The notes: generated from the sequence alone by a model not told the origin. A stretch of 64,000 nucleotides of DNA from Mesotaenium endlicherianum (GCA_009602735.1 WELA01012483.1:7888-71887); one strand, 5' to 3'; shown: positions 33,905 to 46,077, counted from the stretch's first letter. A program made the numbers and translations.

Positions 33905-36900
33905 TTATGGAGGGACTCCAGCGGCCCGAAGGTGGAACCGTGTCAACGCCCCTTTGGCATTGGTCAAGTGGTCCTTAAACTCCCAAGTGTCCCCAGAGGC
34001 ATCGTAACCCTTCCATCGAATGAGGTATTTCATGACATATTTAGACGATCGACGGACCGAGCGAGCGTCTAAAATCTCATCGACCTCATATTCCTCAGGG
34101 TCGCCGTCCCGGACAGCGGGGACCGGTCCCGGTTGGACAGGGAACCGACCTGTGAACAGTGTATCACCTTTGATGTACGGTTCCAGGAAGGAGACATTAA
34201 AGACCGGGTGCCCCTTGTATTCAGCTGACATGTTCAGTTTGTAAGCATTCTGACCGACACGACGGACCACCGAATATGGACCGACCCAGACAGGGCCAAG
34301 CTTTTTCTTGACCACACCAGGGAGGTACAGGTGCTGAGAATGCAGTTTGACTAAATCCCCCTTGGAAAATGTCAGTTCCCGACGGTGTTGATTAGCGTAT
34401 TTTTGTTGGTTTTCTTGGGCCGTGTGCAAGTTTCGTTGGACTTCTGACAGGGTGTCAGCAAACTCCTGAGTTAACTGGAGGGAGACCGGGTTGTCAATCC
34501 CTTCAGGGTGAGTTAAAGATTCCCCTAGCACATCTAGAGGAGACTTAGGGACTCTACCCAGGCTGAGTTCAAAAGGAGTTTTGCCCGTTGACGCGTGCAC
34601 CGCACTGTTGACCGCAAACTGAATTTGAGGCAACAGGTCATCCCAATTATCTTGTTTTTGGTTAATATATGCTCTCAGCACCTCCTGCAGAACTCGGTTA
34701 GTTCTTTCAGTCTGCCCATCAGTCTGAGGGTGGTTTGCTGTGCTGAGCAGCTGTTTGACTCCCATTAACCCCATTAAAGCTCTCCAGAACTTAGAGGTGA
34801 ATTTTGAGTCTCTGTCTGAGATGATATTAGAAGGGAGCCCATGTTGGCATACTACATGGTTGTAAAACTGTCTCGCTGTTTCGAGTGCAGTCACTTTGAC
34901 AGTTGTGGGGATAAAAATGACCATTTTTGTCAGTTTATCCACGACTACCAGTATTGAATCATGCCCGTTGGCAGTTCTTGGTAGTGAGACCACCCAGTCC
35001 ATGGATATAGTTTCCCAGCGTCCCGCTGGGATGGGTAGCGGTTGCAAGAGACCTCCGGGTGGTGTGTGCCGAGACTTATTTCTCTGACACTGGTCACAGG
35101 ACTTGACATATTTCAAGACCTCCCGGGGTAACCCCTCCCAATGATAATGTTTTGCCAGTTTGCCAACAGTTTTGGCCTGCCCCAAATGTCCACCCAGGAG
35201 ACTGTCATGAGCTTGACTCAGTAAGAGAGACCTTATTTCCAAGTTATTAGGAATGACCAGCTTCAGCCTGCCTGAAGTGGTTTCAGTCACCCAGACCCCT
35301 CCCTTGAGCTTATACCCGAGTGCAGTAGCACGACACACACCAGTAGTGGGGCTGGGCTCAAATGTTGGGTCAGAAAGGTAGGCTTTCCTAAGTTGTTCAA
35401 GGAAGGACTTTTTCACCTTTAGTGAAGTGAGTGCACACAGGACTTTATCTACAGCATGCTGACTAAAGTTCCTTTCTTGCAAGTCAGGTCTTCTAGAGAG
35501 TGCATCAGCAGGATTCAACTTCCCTGGTTTGTAGTCGATCTGGACTTGGAACTGCTCCAGCATCTGGCTCCAGCGGTTCTCCCTCCTCGACAGCTTGGAC
35601 TTCTTCTGAAAGTGGGTCAGAGCTAGATGATCTGTAATCACCTTAAAAGCTTTACCATGTAAGTATGCTCTCCACTGTTTGAGTACATGAATGATAGCTA
35701 GCAGCTCTTTATCATGCACTGAGTAATTAATCTCCGCTGGATTAAATTTCATAGACTCATACAACACAGGATGCCACTCCTGCCGTACCTTACCATCCTT
35801 TGTGGTTTTGTCAGCAGGCTGCAACAAAATAGCACCCATGGCAAAATCAGAGGCATCAGTAACCACCTGCACCGGTTTGCTGGGGTCATACACGGCTAGC
35901 ACTGGGGCAGAACAAAGGGCATCTTTAAGGGTCTGGAAGGCAGCCTGCTGCTCTTCCCCCCACACATACCCGATGTCTTTCTTAGTAAGGTCAGTCAGTT
36001 TACTGGCCTTTGTGGAATAATTCTCAATAAATCTCCTATAGTAGTTAGCCAACCCGAGGAAGGATCTAACTTCAGAGACAGACTGTGGTACTGGCCAGTC
36101 CCTTATGGTCTGGACTTTCTTAGGATCCACACTGATGCCCTCTTTACTGACAACGTGGCCTAAGAATTCAATACTTTCCTTAAAGAAATCACACTTGCTC
36201 ATTTTAGCATACAAGTGATTTTTCCGCAGAGTGTCCAGCACTTTCTTTAAGTGTTCAGTGTGCTGAGCTTCATCTTTAGAGAAAATTAAAATATCATCCA
36301 GGAAAACTTGCACAAACTTATCCAAATAAGGTCTGAAAATGTCATTCATAGCACCCATAAAGGTAGCAGGAGCATTAGTCAGTCCAAATGGCATCACGTT
36401 GAACTCATAGTGTCCATAACGTGTGCGGAAAGCAGTCTTGTGTTCATCCCCCTCAGCAATTCTGATTTGATGATAACCACTCTTGAGATCTATCTTACTG
36501 AACACCTTAGCGCCAGACAGGGTATCAAGCAAGTCCTCGATTCTGGGTAAAGCATACTTGTTCTTTACTGTAATTCTGTTCAGGGCTCTGTAATCCACAC
36601 ACATCCGCATACTGCCATCCTTTTTCTTAACAAATAGGATAGGTGCGCCGTACGGTGATTTACTGGGAGAAATGTAACCATTTTCCTCCAGCTCTGCAAT
36701 CTGTGTTTTCAACTCCTCGCTCTCCAAATAAGACAAGCCATAAGTGCGTTGCCAGGGTGGCTGGCTACCAGGTAATAGATCAATCCTATGATCTACTTCC
36801 CTTTTAGGGGGTAGTCCTGGAGGCATGTTAAACACATCAGTGTACTGAGCAACAATTTTTGCAGCAGTAGGGTGCTCCGGAGGGCTTACCTTTTTCTCAA

Positions 36901-37621
36901 CCACTTCTTCAGGTTGAGGAGGTACCTCTCTTAGCAGCAGACAGAACATTCTGTCTTCCTTCTGGTTCCAGCTTTTGACGAACTCCATTGCATTCAGCAA
37001 CTTGCATCCTTCTGGAAGCCTCTTCTTTTCCTTCATTTGCCATCCACACAGGACAAGAGGAAGAGCACTGGTGGGTGCCAAGTCAGTCTGCCCATCACTG
37101 GCTCCTCTCACTTTAACTGTACCTCTGCTCCAACACACTTCAGCTTGATGTCTATTAAGCCAGGACCTGCCTAGCACGAGATCATAAAAGCCAGTGTTGA
37201 GTACCTCAAATGTAAGCGTTTCAGTTAGAACTGCAATGCCAGAACCTAACTGGACCTCAATAGGCTTGGTTATAACTCCTCCCGGGATACTTGAGGCATC
37301 TCCAAGGAATATTTTTCTATTCCCTTGGGTGACAGTAGGCAGCCTTAGCCGCTTAACTAAGTCCTTGTGAATAAAAGTATGTGACGCCCCTCCGTCAACA
37401 AATGCCCTCACCTTCCTACCTGCAATCATGCAATGCAGTAGGATAGGGGGGACTGTCTTTTCCTGACTTTCGCATTGTTCTCCTGACGTAGCAAAGAAAT
37501 GTTGGACATCAGGTGGAACAAGAGCATCCAGAGTGTGCACTCTCTGGACGTCTATATTACTGATGGTCTCCTTTATCTGTTTGTCAGGCATGCATAGTGA
37601 ATCCAGTTCAGCAGGACCCAT
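33905..37621 (-). CDS. pol: Pol polyprotein of chromovirus B
   Basis: An open frame of 1238 codons. In order: aspartic protease ([12 protein letters not shown] near residue 73), reverse transcriptase (about 290-480, with [11 protein letters not shown] and the catalytic [10 protein letters not shown]), RNase H (about 570-690, with [14 protein letters not shown]), integrase with the zinc-binding HHCC region ([10 protein letters not shown] to CDQCQRNK) and a DDE core ([28 protein letters not shown]), the integrase tail ([10 protein letters not shown]) and a C-terminal chromodomain ([22 protein letters not shown]). Gag lies just upstream in another frame, as in many relatives. The domain order protease-RT-RH-IN-chromodomain defines a Ty3/gypsy chromovirus. 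Confidence 0.95.
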   Translation of the reverse strand: MGPAELDSLCMPDKQIKETISNIDVQRVHTLDALVPPDVQHFFATSGEQCESQEKTVPPILLHCMIAGRKVRAFVDGGASHTFIHKDLVKRLRLPTVTQGNRKIFLGDASSIPGGVITKPIEVQLGSGIAVLTETLTFEVLNTGFYDLVLGRSWLNRHQAEVCWSRGTVKVRGASDGQTDLAPTSALPLVLCGWQMKEKKRLPEGCKLLNAMEFVKSWNQKEDRMFCLLLREVPPQPEEVVEKKVSPPEHPTAAKIVAQYTDVFNMPPGLPPKREVDHRIDLLPGSQPPWQRTYGLSYLESEELKTQIAELEENGYISPSKSPYGAPILFVKKKDGSMRMCVDYRALNRITVKNKYALPRIEDLLDTLSGAKVFSKIDLKSGYHQIRIAEGDEHKTAFRTRYGHYEFNVMPFGLTNAPATFMGAMNDIFRPYLDKFVQVFLDDILIFSKDEAQHTEHLKKVLDTLRKNHLYAKMSKCDFFKESIEFLGHVVSKEGISVDPKKVQTIRDWPVPQSVSEVRSFLGLANYYRRFIENYSTKASKLTDLTKKDIGYVWGEEQQAAFQTLKDALCSAPVLAVYDPSKPVQVVTDASDFAMGAILLQPADKTTKDGKVRQEWHPVLYESMKFNPAEINYSVHDKELLAIIHVLKQWRAYLHGKAFKVITDHLALTHFQKKSKLSRRENRWSQMLEQFQVQIDYKPGKLNPADALSRRPDLQERNFSQHAVDKVLCALTSLKVKKSFLEQLRKAYLSDPTFEPSPTTGVCRATALGYKLKGGVWVTETTSGRLKLVIPNNLEIRSLLLSQAHDSLLGGHLGQAKTVGKLAKHYHWEGLPREVLKYVKSCDQCQRNKSRHTPPGGLLQPLPIPAGRWETISMDWVVSLPRTANGHDSILVVVDKLTKMVIFIPTTVKVTALETARQFYNHVVCQHGLPSNIISDRDSKFTSKFWRALMGLMGVKQLLSTANHPQTDGQTERTNRVLQEVLRAYINQKQDNWDDLLPQIQFAVNSAVHASTGKTPFELSLGRVPKSPLDVLGESLTHPEGIDNPVSLQLTQEFADTLSEVQRNLHTAQENQQKYANQHRRELTFSKGDLVKLHSQHLYLPGVVKKKLGPVWVGPYSVVRRVGQNAYKLNMSAEYKGHPVFNVSFLEPYIKGDTLFTGRFPVQPGPVPAVRDGDPEEYEVDEILDARSVRRSSKYVMKYLIRWKGYDASGDTWEFKDHLTNAKGALTRFHLRAAGVPP

Positions 37622-37689
37622 AATACCTGCTACGAGGGCAGCTAGTGACGACTCACTATCTCTAGCATCCTCACAGTCAGTAGACTGGA

Positions 37690-39168
37690 TTACTGACTGT
37701 TGCTGTCTTTTAAAGGCTGGTCTTTTCTCTCGACCTTAGGCAGGTGCTTGACCGGACACTGTTCTCTGTAGTGGCCTTTCTGCTGACAATGGTAGCAAGT
37801 AGATTTTGCTGAGGCTGGTCTCGGCTTAGTCCTACCACCACCCCTTCCATAGCCACCTCGAGAGGGACCACCTCTACCTCTAGACTGAATAGCATTGTAC
37901 TCATACTCATATTCATCACCCTGATTATCCTCAGCCTGGTCTCCTTCAACTGCATTGTAGGAACCGTGGGGCTTTTTGACAATCTTAGACACCAAAGCGT
38001 TACTCTGGCGCTTGTGATTGAACTGCTGCTGATCCCAGGCGTCAGCATCCTGGATCAAGTCAGCCAGTTTCTCATACTTTTTCTCAGCAAAATGACCAGA
38101 GACCTCGGATTTCAAGCCATACCTGAAGTATGCTATCCTATACCGTTCTGGCAAATCAGGCTGCTTCATCATGTTCTCTTGGAACTTTTGAGCAAACTCA
38201 GCAACTGAAGTGGTCTGCTTCAGTGTCAGGGAGATCATCGCATAGATAGCTTTCTCCTGCTGGTTGATGACATCAAACTTCTCATGCAACTTCTCGACAA
38301 ACTCTACCCACGTAGGGTCACCGAGTTGCCGAGCCTTACGCTCTTCCTTCCAGTAAAGCCACCAGTCTGCGGCACTGCCTTTCAGTAGCGCACCGGTGTG
38401 CCTGACCTTCTCGTAATCTTGCAGTTCTGGGTAGTTCTCCAGCCACTGCTCAACATCCGCGAGAAACTTGATCAGGTAATATTTTCTGTTTCCCTCAGGA
38501 TCATAGTCCTGGGGAGGTTTCGGCTTGGGCTTACTAGGCCCTCGGCCACCACCACTAGTGGTGTGAGACCCCAGTTGGTCTCTGTCCCGGAGTAGGGACA
38601 TTATGATTCTTTTGTCCTCCTGCTGGGACTGATACATGGTCGCCATTTGCGACTGCATCTGAACGAACAATGCTCCCAAGTCTACATTTTGGGGTGGTAG
38701 ATTAGCAAATGCAGCAGCAGCATTGGCATCTACTCGCTGAGTAGTGTCCTCAACAATCCCTCTTGCTCCTGCAGCAGCAATTCCTGCCGCATTCAGCCGG
38801 TCACGTATTTGACCTAGGGGTACATTGAGTTGTACGGCAGGAGGTGGGTTCAGAACATTGGCCCTTGATGCCATAAGTTCTTCAACAGTGCGCTCGTCAG
38901 CTGGCTGTCCTTCCCTCCTTTGTATATCTTCAGCGGCCTTTGCTACTTGTTCAGCTTCTAGTCTGGCTATCTCCTCCTCAGCTTGCTGAGCTGCGACTGA
39001 GGCAATAGCAGCTGCCTCATCTGCAGCCTCCCTAGCTGCAGTATCCGCTACTGCTTCCGAATAGGTACGGTTTCCCGCTACATGGCTTTCCGCCTGGTTT
39101 TCGACATTCTCGTTATCCTGGTTCTCCATGTCTCGGGAGTTGCTAGTTTGAGACCTTGTCCTTACCAT
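37690..39168 (-). CDS. gag: Gag of chromovirus B
   Basis: An open frame of 492 codons beginning [17 protein letters not shown]. The N-terminal third is rich in Ala, Glu and Gln. The middle (about residues 235-390) is a Ty3-type capsid region ([43 protein letters not shown]). A Gly/Arg-rich stretch leads to a CCHC zinc knuckle, [14 protein letters not shown], near residue 465, the nucleocapsid RNA-binding motif. The ATG lies 21 bases downstream of the primer site. Confidence 0.95.
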   Translation of the reverse strand: MVRTRSQTSNSRDMENQDNENVENQAESHVAGNRTYSEAVADTAAREAADEAAAIASVAAQQAEEEIARLEAEQVAKAAEDIQRREGQPADERTVEELMASRANVLNPPPAVQLNVPLGQIRDRLNAAGIAAAGARGIVEDTTQRVDANAAAAFANLPPQNVDLGALFVQMQSQMATMYQSQQEDKRIIMSLLRDRDQLGSHTTSGGGRGPSKPKPKPPQDYDPEGNRKYYLIKFLADVEQWLENYPELQDYEKVRHTGALLKGSAADWWLYWKEERKARQLGDPTWVEFVEKLHEKFDVINQQEKAIYAMISLTLKQTTSVAEFAQKFQENMMKQPDLPERYRIAYFRYGLKSEVSGHFAEKKYEKLADLIQDADAWDQQQFNHKRQSNALVSKIVKKPHGSYNAVEGDQAEDNQGDEYEYEYNAIQSRGRGGPSRGGYGRGGGRTKPRPASAKSTCYHCQQKGHYREQCPVKHLPKVERKDQPLKDSNSQ

Positions 39169-39189
39169 ACAAAGAAGACTGTGATAACT

Positions 39190-39201
39190 GCTCCGATACC
39201 A
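39190..39201 (-). other. primer-binding site of element B
   Basis: TGGTATCGGAGC on the minus strand, one base after the 5' LTR. It is complementary to initiator methionine tRNA and shared with E, F and the TRIM. Confidence 0.9.
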
Positions 39202-39202
39202 C

Positions 39203-39948
39203 TGAAATGAATCGACTTACCAAATAGGCGATTAACAATTAATAAAGATCTTTATATCAGCAAGTAATCTTTATGGTAATTTCCGTTAACTGGTTAAACG
39301 GCAAAGGACAATACACTAGCAGTGAATAATACTCGTAAGTCAAATGCGAGTAAACTAGCATCAATAATGCAAATCAGTAAACTCATACATAAGCAAGGTT
39401 AGAAGACAGTGCGTATCAATGGCTTCTCGCCTTGGATTCAGATCTCTCTCAGTAAGCTGTACAAGAGAGTTGGCCTCGTTTCCGAATGCCGAACTCGAGA
39501 GCAATGCCTAGCATATGTACATGGAATGAGTTTACTGTTCAACGGTCAGTGCGATGGCACCGCCTACCCGGGAGTTAACCACGTTGGTAGGACCTCGGTT
39601 AACCAAATCCACCGCCATCTCCCATCATCCCGAATAGCCATCCATCATGGGGATGTCATCTGGCCATTCATCTAGCAGGTGGTACTTAGATGCATATCAA
39701 GGCAGTTCGCTGCTACCGAGCACGGAAGTCAGCTGGCTGTCAAAGAATGTGTCAGCAAGCTGACTTAAGTTGACTTCAGCCTGCTGCTTTTGGCCGAGTC
39801 ATTAAACTGATAATTATGTAAAGTCCAGCAGACTGATTATTAACTAAAATTCAGCAGACTGACTATTAACTATAGTTCAGAAGGCTGAACTACATTAACT
39901 ATTATATATAAATGAATATTATATCTACTAATATACTGATTCATTACA
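39203..39948 (-). repeat. 5' LTR of element B
   Basis: 746 bp, TG...CA ends. It is longer than its partner mainly because it has one more unit of the TCAGC/GCTGA palindrome set in U3 (about 39840-39895). Confidence 0.95.
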
Positions 39949-40436
39949 AAGAAGAGGAAGGCGAGGAGGAGGACACTAGCCCCGCTGTGATCCTCACACC
40001 TGCCACATCCCCTGTAAGGGAGAAGACTGGGATGGCCTTGCAAAAGCTCGCTGAAGAGGAGGATATCACTTGGCTGGGAACGGCCAGAGTTCAGAGTCCA
40101 TCTGCAGGCACGGAGACCCAGTCAGACAGAGCAGACAGGAGGGCTGCTAGAGAGATAGCCAGAGGCCTGCCAGCATCTCCCTCGCAGAGAGGGCATGTGC
40201 CCTTGGCTCATGTCATGCAACATCCTTCTGGGATGCCGGTATATGTACCTGTCAGTTTGAGGGCTGCCCAGGAGAAGGTTGCCTCCCTTCAGTTTCAGAT
40301 TGTGCGGGAGGAAACAATCCAGTTACTGCGTTCTCCGCAGGGCCCCTACGCGGATCTTCCAGGCTTCAGGAGACCCCAAGACAGGAGGAGTTCTGGCCCC
40401 CCTGATTATAGGGCCCCAGGAACATCTCCCTCCTAA
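39949..40436 (+). pseudogene. ORF3 (A type) of A2, part after the B insertion
   Basis: Resumes with the second copy of AAGAA and encodes the acidic run, DITWLGTARVQ, RAAREIARGLPASPSQ and the conserved GHVPLAHVMQHPSGMPVYV block, ending 84 bases before the LTR. It aligns with the end of the A1 ORF3. Confidence 0.8.
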
Positions 40437-40520
40437 TGGCAGTAGACTGGGGCGAAAGGGATAGCACGCTGTTACTAGTGTTAGTGTTGTCGAGGCGACA
40501 ACATCTTAAGTTGGAGGGAT

Positions 40521-41273
40521 TGTAATGAATTAGTATATTGGTGGATATAATATTCATATAAATTTAATAGTTAAATAAGTTCAGCCTGCTGAACTTTAGT
40601 TAATATTGAGTCTACTGGATTTACAAAATAATCAGTTTAATGACTCAGCCGGGGGCAGCAGGCTGAAGTCAACTTAGGTCAGCTCGCTGACACATTCTTT
40701 GACAGCCAGCTGACTTCCGTACTCGGTAGCAGCGAACTGCCTCGATATGCATCTAAGTACCACCTGCTAGATGAATGGCCAGATGACATCCCCNGTGGTG
40801 TGCTAGATGAATGGCTAGATGACATCCTTAGGATGGATGGCGATTCGGGATGATGGGAGATGGTGGTGGATTTGGTTAACCGAGGTCCTACCAACGTGGT
40901 TAACTCTCGGGTAGGCGGTGCCATCGAACTGGCCGTTGAACAGTAAACTCATTCTATGTACATATGCTAGGATTGCTCTCAAGTTCGGCATTCGGAAACG
41001 AGGCCAACTCTCTTGTACTGCTTACTTAGAGAAATCTGAATCCAAGACGAGAAGCCATTGATATGCATTGTCTCCTAGCCTTGCTTATGTGTGAGTTTAC
41101 TGATTGCATTATTGATGCTAGTTTACTTCCATCTGACTCGCGAGTATTGTCCACTGCTAGTGTGTTGTCTTTTGTTGTTTAATCAATTAACAGAAAGTAC
41201 CATAAAGATTACTTGCTGATATAAAGATCTTCATTAATTATTAATCGCCTTTTTAGTAAGTCGATTCATTTCA
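40521..41273 (+). repeat. 3' LTR of element A2
   Basis: 753 bp as given, TGTAATGAAT to GATTCATTTCA. An N at 40794 separates two near copies of GCTAGATGAATGG, so about 30 bases are probably duplicated by an assembly join and the true length is near 720. The hairpin (40486-40502) and the purine tract precede it. Confidence 0.85.
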
Positions 41274-43274
41274 TTTGAGAATTGCAGAAAGAACTTTAAA
41301 AAACATGGGAGGATGGAAGACTGATACAGCAAAAGAAAGGTGTGTAGTGGAGCTAGAAGGAAGGAAAAATCAAAGCAGCAGCTATAACAATAGCCATGAC
41401 AATTCAGGAGAGGAAGCAAAATTCAGCCAGAAAATGGTTACAGCAGCTTTCCAAAGGAAAAGGAAATGAGGTGGATCGCAATTCCAATCTCAACGCCTAT
41501 AAAAGCTACCAGAGACAGTAAGAAAGGAAAACTTCTGAATTTAATTGCTACTTCAGTTGCTGATCTTGTTGTTAATTATTATCGGATGAGGTGCAATCTT
41601 CTTCTACTCCTACTCCTACTCTTATTCCTGCCCCCTCCTACTTTCTACTCCTACCCCTTTTTACTATCCTAATTCCCTCTTTACCTACATGTATGCTGCT
41701 TCTTGCAGAACTTCTACTCCTACTCTCTCCCAACTTCAATAAAAGCCTCTATCCCCCTCTTTTCTATATTAATTCTTATTCATTATATGCATATATGCAG
41801 ATATATCACAAATTGAAGCTGTCAAAGCAAGATTTGTGAGATGTCAGGGCAAATATGCACTGAATTCAATCAAATTTATTTCACTTTTCAAGCTACCGCC
41901 TAAATGTTAACTAATCTGTCAACATCGATGACAGCATCGAATGTACATAAGCTGCTGTCGAAGCTCGTTTCAGTCATTGCAGGACAAAGCAAGATAGAAG
42001 CTTACAGATCCCACCCAACCCGCCCTGGAGAAGGACAAGAAGTACAAAAGTAATGAAGAAAAGGAAAGGAAAGAAGAAGAAAAAATATTTGAAGACCCTG
42101 AATATATAGTTGGATTAGATAGATAGAACAATTGTAACTAGAATAGGCTAGTATAGAATAAAAATTGTAATACAAGAGAGATCTGCAGAACTTCTACTCC
42201 TACTCTGTCCTAACTTTAATAAAAGCCTCTATCCTCCTCTTTTCTTTATTAATTCATATTCATTATATGCATATATGCAGATATATCACAAATCGCGAGG
42301 TCTGGCACGAAGTTGCAGAGAAACAAGGCAGAAGTTCCACAATTGTCCTTAGTACGCTTCTAGTACGTCATTTGAAGCACGAGAATCGCGGGACTCCAAT
42401 GTGGCTGGATGTTACGTTCCCTTTGTCCCAAGTCTTTTTCACGTGTTTACATATTCAGAATATTGAAGGTTTGATGGGACTGGAGGCCACAAATTTGTTC
42501 AAGTTTGGCTCGTGCGATCTCCGCATTGGGCTTCAGTTAGTGGTGCAGTCTGGTGCAGTCTGCTGCATGGCGCGTCATTGACCGGATTGGGCTGGATGGT
42601 TAGGGGCGGTTAGCTCTTGTAGCTGCTTGTAGCCTTCAGGGCTCAATCACAGCCTTGCACTGCCTTGCACCATGCCTTGCACACAATCTTTTTCTACCCT
42701 TTCTTTTTCATTTTCACAGCGTGCCTGCTTCAAATTTCAGCTTTTTGCTGAGCTCCCGCTCGTTTGGTGCGGGCTAGTGGGCGTGAGTGGGCGTACGCTC
42801 ACATGCTTCACCGACTCCGAACCGATAAATTTTCATCTTCGAGACACGCGGCTACATTGGACACTACACAGAAAGGGGGAAGTGATGGTCACTTGCATCA
42901 TAGGGGCATGATAGTGACGAACTATGACGAAAGATGCCATTGAGCCTGCATTGACCCTTGAGTGTCATTTGGTGTCATTGGAACTTGGAAGTTATTTGGA
43001 ATTGCTTGTAGTTGTGGGCACTTAGGAAGTCAGGCGGAAGAAAACGTCGGGTGGGGGTGACATTTGGGAGGCTGTAGCTCTGCGTTCCAGCCCTGAGCTT
43101 CTGCATACCAACTTGTATGCATAACCCGCGCAGATAACTGACCATTGGTGCTGCGACATAGAGATTTGTACTACTAGGAGTTATGATAGACATGTCCCTC
43201 ACGGAAGCTTCCGTTAAGCAGTAGACAGGCGCTTTAAGTATGCTTTTCAGAAGCAGTGGATCCCTACTACAGTC
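41274..43274. other. intergenic DNA with a 109-bp direct repeat
   Basis: No gene is seen. A 109-bp block at 41705-41813 recurs at 42185-42293 with about six differences, both in plus orientation, separated by 371 bases. The block contains AATAAAAGCCTCTATC and the TATATGCATATATGCAGATATAT stretch (palindrome-rich). TG and CA can be found near its ends, but there is no initiator-tRNA primer site, so it is not called an LTR pair. Pyrimidine-rich CTACTC repeats lie at 41600-41660. Confidence 0.6.
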
Positions 43275-46077
43275 ATGGAGCCAGACATGAAGGAAACATT
43301 TTCTTCATGTGGTGCAGACGCTCCTTACGACGTTATGGAAAGTCCGGATCAAATAGCTTTTGGTGACGCTCCGCTTGCTCCGGTTATTCGAACGTTCTCT
43401 GCAGTAGCAGGCATATACGACGACAGCTCTGAGTACGATGCCTTTGCACAGCCAGCAGCGGCCCCAGCCCAGACTTTGAAGGTGCAAACGAGACGCAAGT
43501 CCAAGACGGTAGAGCCCGGAGATATTGTGGGGGCTTATGATGACGATCGACCAGCAGACACACTAGCTGCTGAGGTTAGTGCAGAGGAACATGCGGGGAA
43601 CGAAATCACTGCAGAGGAGTTAGCTCGGCGGCTCGAGCTTCAGCAGGAAAAGCTACGCGGGAAAGTCTGTGTGCTCACCATTGATGGCGGGGGGATGCGG
43701 GGTTGTATTCCTGCTCGGCTGCTGGCACGCCTGGAAGAGCTACTGCAGCAGAAGAGCGGTCACCCTTCTTCCCGCCTTGCAGGTTCGATCTCACAAAGAG
43801 CTCCTCCTCACAAATGAGCAATCTGGAATGCTGCGGGTTTAGGAGTGAGAATGCATGAATGGGGGTGCGGGTGCGGGGTGAGCCAAGGGTGCCGTGACTG
43901 GTCCAGCCCAGTCATCCAAAGATGTCCCATTTGCGATCGAGTGCGGAATTGGTGCAGCCTTGCCTCCGATGCACCCGCGCTCTTTGGGGTTGCCCTCGTT
44001 CATTTGAAAGTGTAGGAGAGACGAGGTGCTTGAGGGTGATGATTGCAGATGGTGGCGGGGGAAGAGCACGGGGCACAGAGACTGAATGGCGACTCGGAGA
44101 GGGGGGCTGGCTGCGCACACGGATGGCATGAGTGCAGATTACTTTGACGTGGTGGCGGGCACGTCGGTGGGGGGCCTGCTCACCACCATGCTGCTCACGC
44201 CCGGCCCCGACGGCCGCCCCAAGTTCACCGCCAGAGAGGCCGCCGACTTCCTTGTCAAATACGGCTCCGTCATATTCCCTCAGCGAAAGCCCGACACCTG
44301 GCACATGCTGCGGAGCGTGCTGCGGCCCAAGTACGGGTGCCGCAAGTACGAGAAGACGCTGCGGGAGAACCTGTGCCACGCGGACGGCACGCCCATCGAG
44401 CTGAAGGAGCTGCTGCGGCCGTGCGTCATCCCCGCCTACGACATGGGCCAGGCGCGCCCGCTGCTCTTCCTCTCGCAAGTCGCCAAGTCCAACCCCTCCC
44501 TCAACTTCTGCCTTGCCGACGTATGCAGGTCAGCCCCCCCCCCCCCNTCACGTTTGCAAAACTGAGGGGCCACGGAGGCGTTTGAGTTGTCACTTGCACA
44601 GTAGTAGTGCATGGATCCGGCTTCTCGCTGCGTTCTGTGGAGTGCACGTTCGGGATGCCTGTGACGCACTCTTCTGCTCTTGCGCCTGACGAGTGCGGCC
44701 AGGTGGCGGGCTGCAGGGCATCGGGCTGAAGCTGGAGGACGCGCTCGTCTTCTGGCGATCCGAATTTGCGCAGAAGGTGAGACCACACGCACACGCCAGC
44801 ACACATGCACACACTCGCGCACGCACTACACGCACACATGGGCACGCACGCACACATGCAGACACGCGTGCGCAGTGGCGCGAACGCGTGCTGTGGCTCT
44901 GGCAGCTGGCAGTAGCTTGCCAGAGTAGTGAGCACACTGCCTCACACGCACGTACTTGGCACACTGATTCTTTAGTTGTGTGGTCTCTTCTGCGAGGAAG
45001 TGGGTCCCCATCTAGTCTGAAACTAAGAAGATGACGCTGCCTGGTCTGAGGAGAACTGACATGCAGACAGGCAGGCGGGGCAGGCAGTCAGCTCTTCACA
45101 CACACACACACACACACATGCACGGAAGGTGGGAGCTTTTCAGCTTGTGTGGTCCTAGGAGTGAGGGTGCCTCTGTGTGATGCCACGTGGCGCGCGGGCA
45201 CAAGAGCCAGTACACACGCTCGTGCGGGTGGTCTGCGTCTGACGTCCGGCTGCCGCGCGTGGGGGGTGGTGATCGGGGGATCGAGAGCGTGCAGAGCGGC
45301 GCGGAGAAGTTTGAGAAGGAGTACGCGTACGGCATCCGCTACAACTACGGCAAGGAGGGCAAGCGCACAGTAAGCTGCTCTTTCCCTCCCCTCCCCCTCC
45401 CCCTCCCCTCACCAGCTGCCTGCTCCTGCAGGAAGTGGAAAGCACGGCTGTGGGGGTGGCGCACTCAGCACGCACAAGCATTCTTTCTCAGGCCGCATGC
45501 GCGGGCGACGCCAGAGCATGCCAGACGAGAGCAGCCGCTCTGTCCCTGGCGCAGCCGGCGTTTCTGTGCCCCCTCTGTCCTGCGTCCGGGTGTCTGCCAG
45601 GGCAGCGACGCTGCTCCTTTCTGACCGGCAGCGGGTGTGGAGCGGGCGGGCATGGCAGGGGGCGGAGATCCGCGAGAAGCTGATGCTGTCGCTGGGCACG
45701 GGCGAGCAGACGCAAACGTGGTCCTTCACGGTCCGTCAGGCTCCCCCCCCCCCCCAACCACCACCACCACATGGGTCATACTGACTGGTGCTGCTTGATT
45801 GGCTCCCGTTGTCCGGCACTCGCTCACTGCTAGTAGGGCACCGGGCGGGCCCCAGTGCTGATGGGGTCCAGCTCCAACGCACACCTGCAGCAGCCAAGGA
45901 GCAGATGGGGTCCGTCGCCATTGGGAAGAGAAGCCGGCAGGTGCCATCTGGTCCTCTTATAAAAGGGCCTCTCTCCTCCACCCTAGGTTCATTGGGGATG
46001 CCAAATTCAGGGTTCTTTCAAAAATAATGCACGCGTGGCACTCTGGGCACACAAGCAGCAGGGACCAAGTGTGAGTG

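Larger units (their letters stand above)
31126..39948 (-). mobile_element. Ty3/gypsy chromovirus B, whole-looking, with extra ORF3
   Basis: A complete 8823-bp element on the minus strand, in the order 5' LTR, primer site, gag, pol, predicted intron, ORF3, hairpin, polypurine tract, 3' LTR. It is flanked by a perfect 5-bp target duplication, AAGAA (31121-31125 and 39949-39953), inside ORF3 of A2. No breaks are apparent in the long reading regions. The two LTRs (722 and 746 bp) differ at about 30 positions plus small indels, counted by eye, so the insertion is moderately young. It is the youngest large element seen here. Confidence 0.95.
28813..41273 (+). mobile_element. Ty3/gypsy chromovirus A2 (ORF3-bearing family), split by element B
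   Basis: On the plus strand the left part (28813-31125) carries the integrase tail and chromodomain of pol and most of an A-type ORF3. The right part (39949-41273) carries the end of ORF3, the hairpin, the purine tract and the 3' LTR. Element B lies between them, bounded by AAGAA on both sides. Everything 5' of the integrase tail is absent, where A2 meets C head-on near 28800. The pol part is broken, with several breaks. ORF3 is interrupted by B. A2 is therefore older than B. Confidence 0.9.

Noticed and set aside
41705-42293. A second TRIM
   Set aside because: The direct repeats lack an initiator-tRNA primer site, and no target duplication is found at the outer ends.
43839-44129. Coding sequence on either strand in the first patatin intron
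   Set aside because: Frames are short and unlike any exon, and clean splice sites at 43783 and 44137 explain the stretch as an intron.
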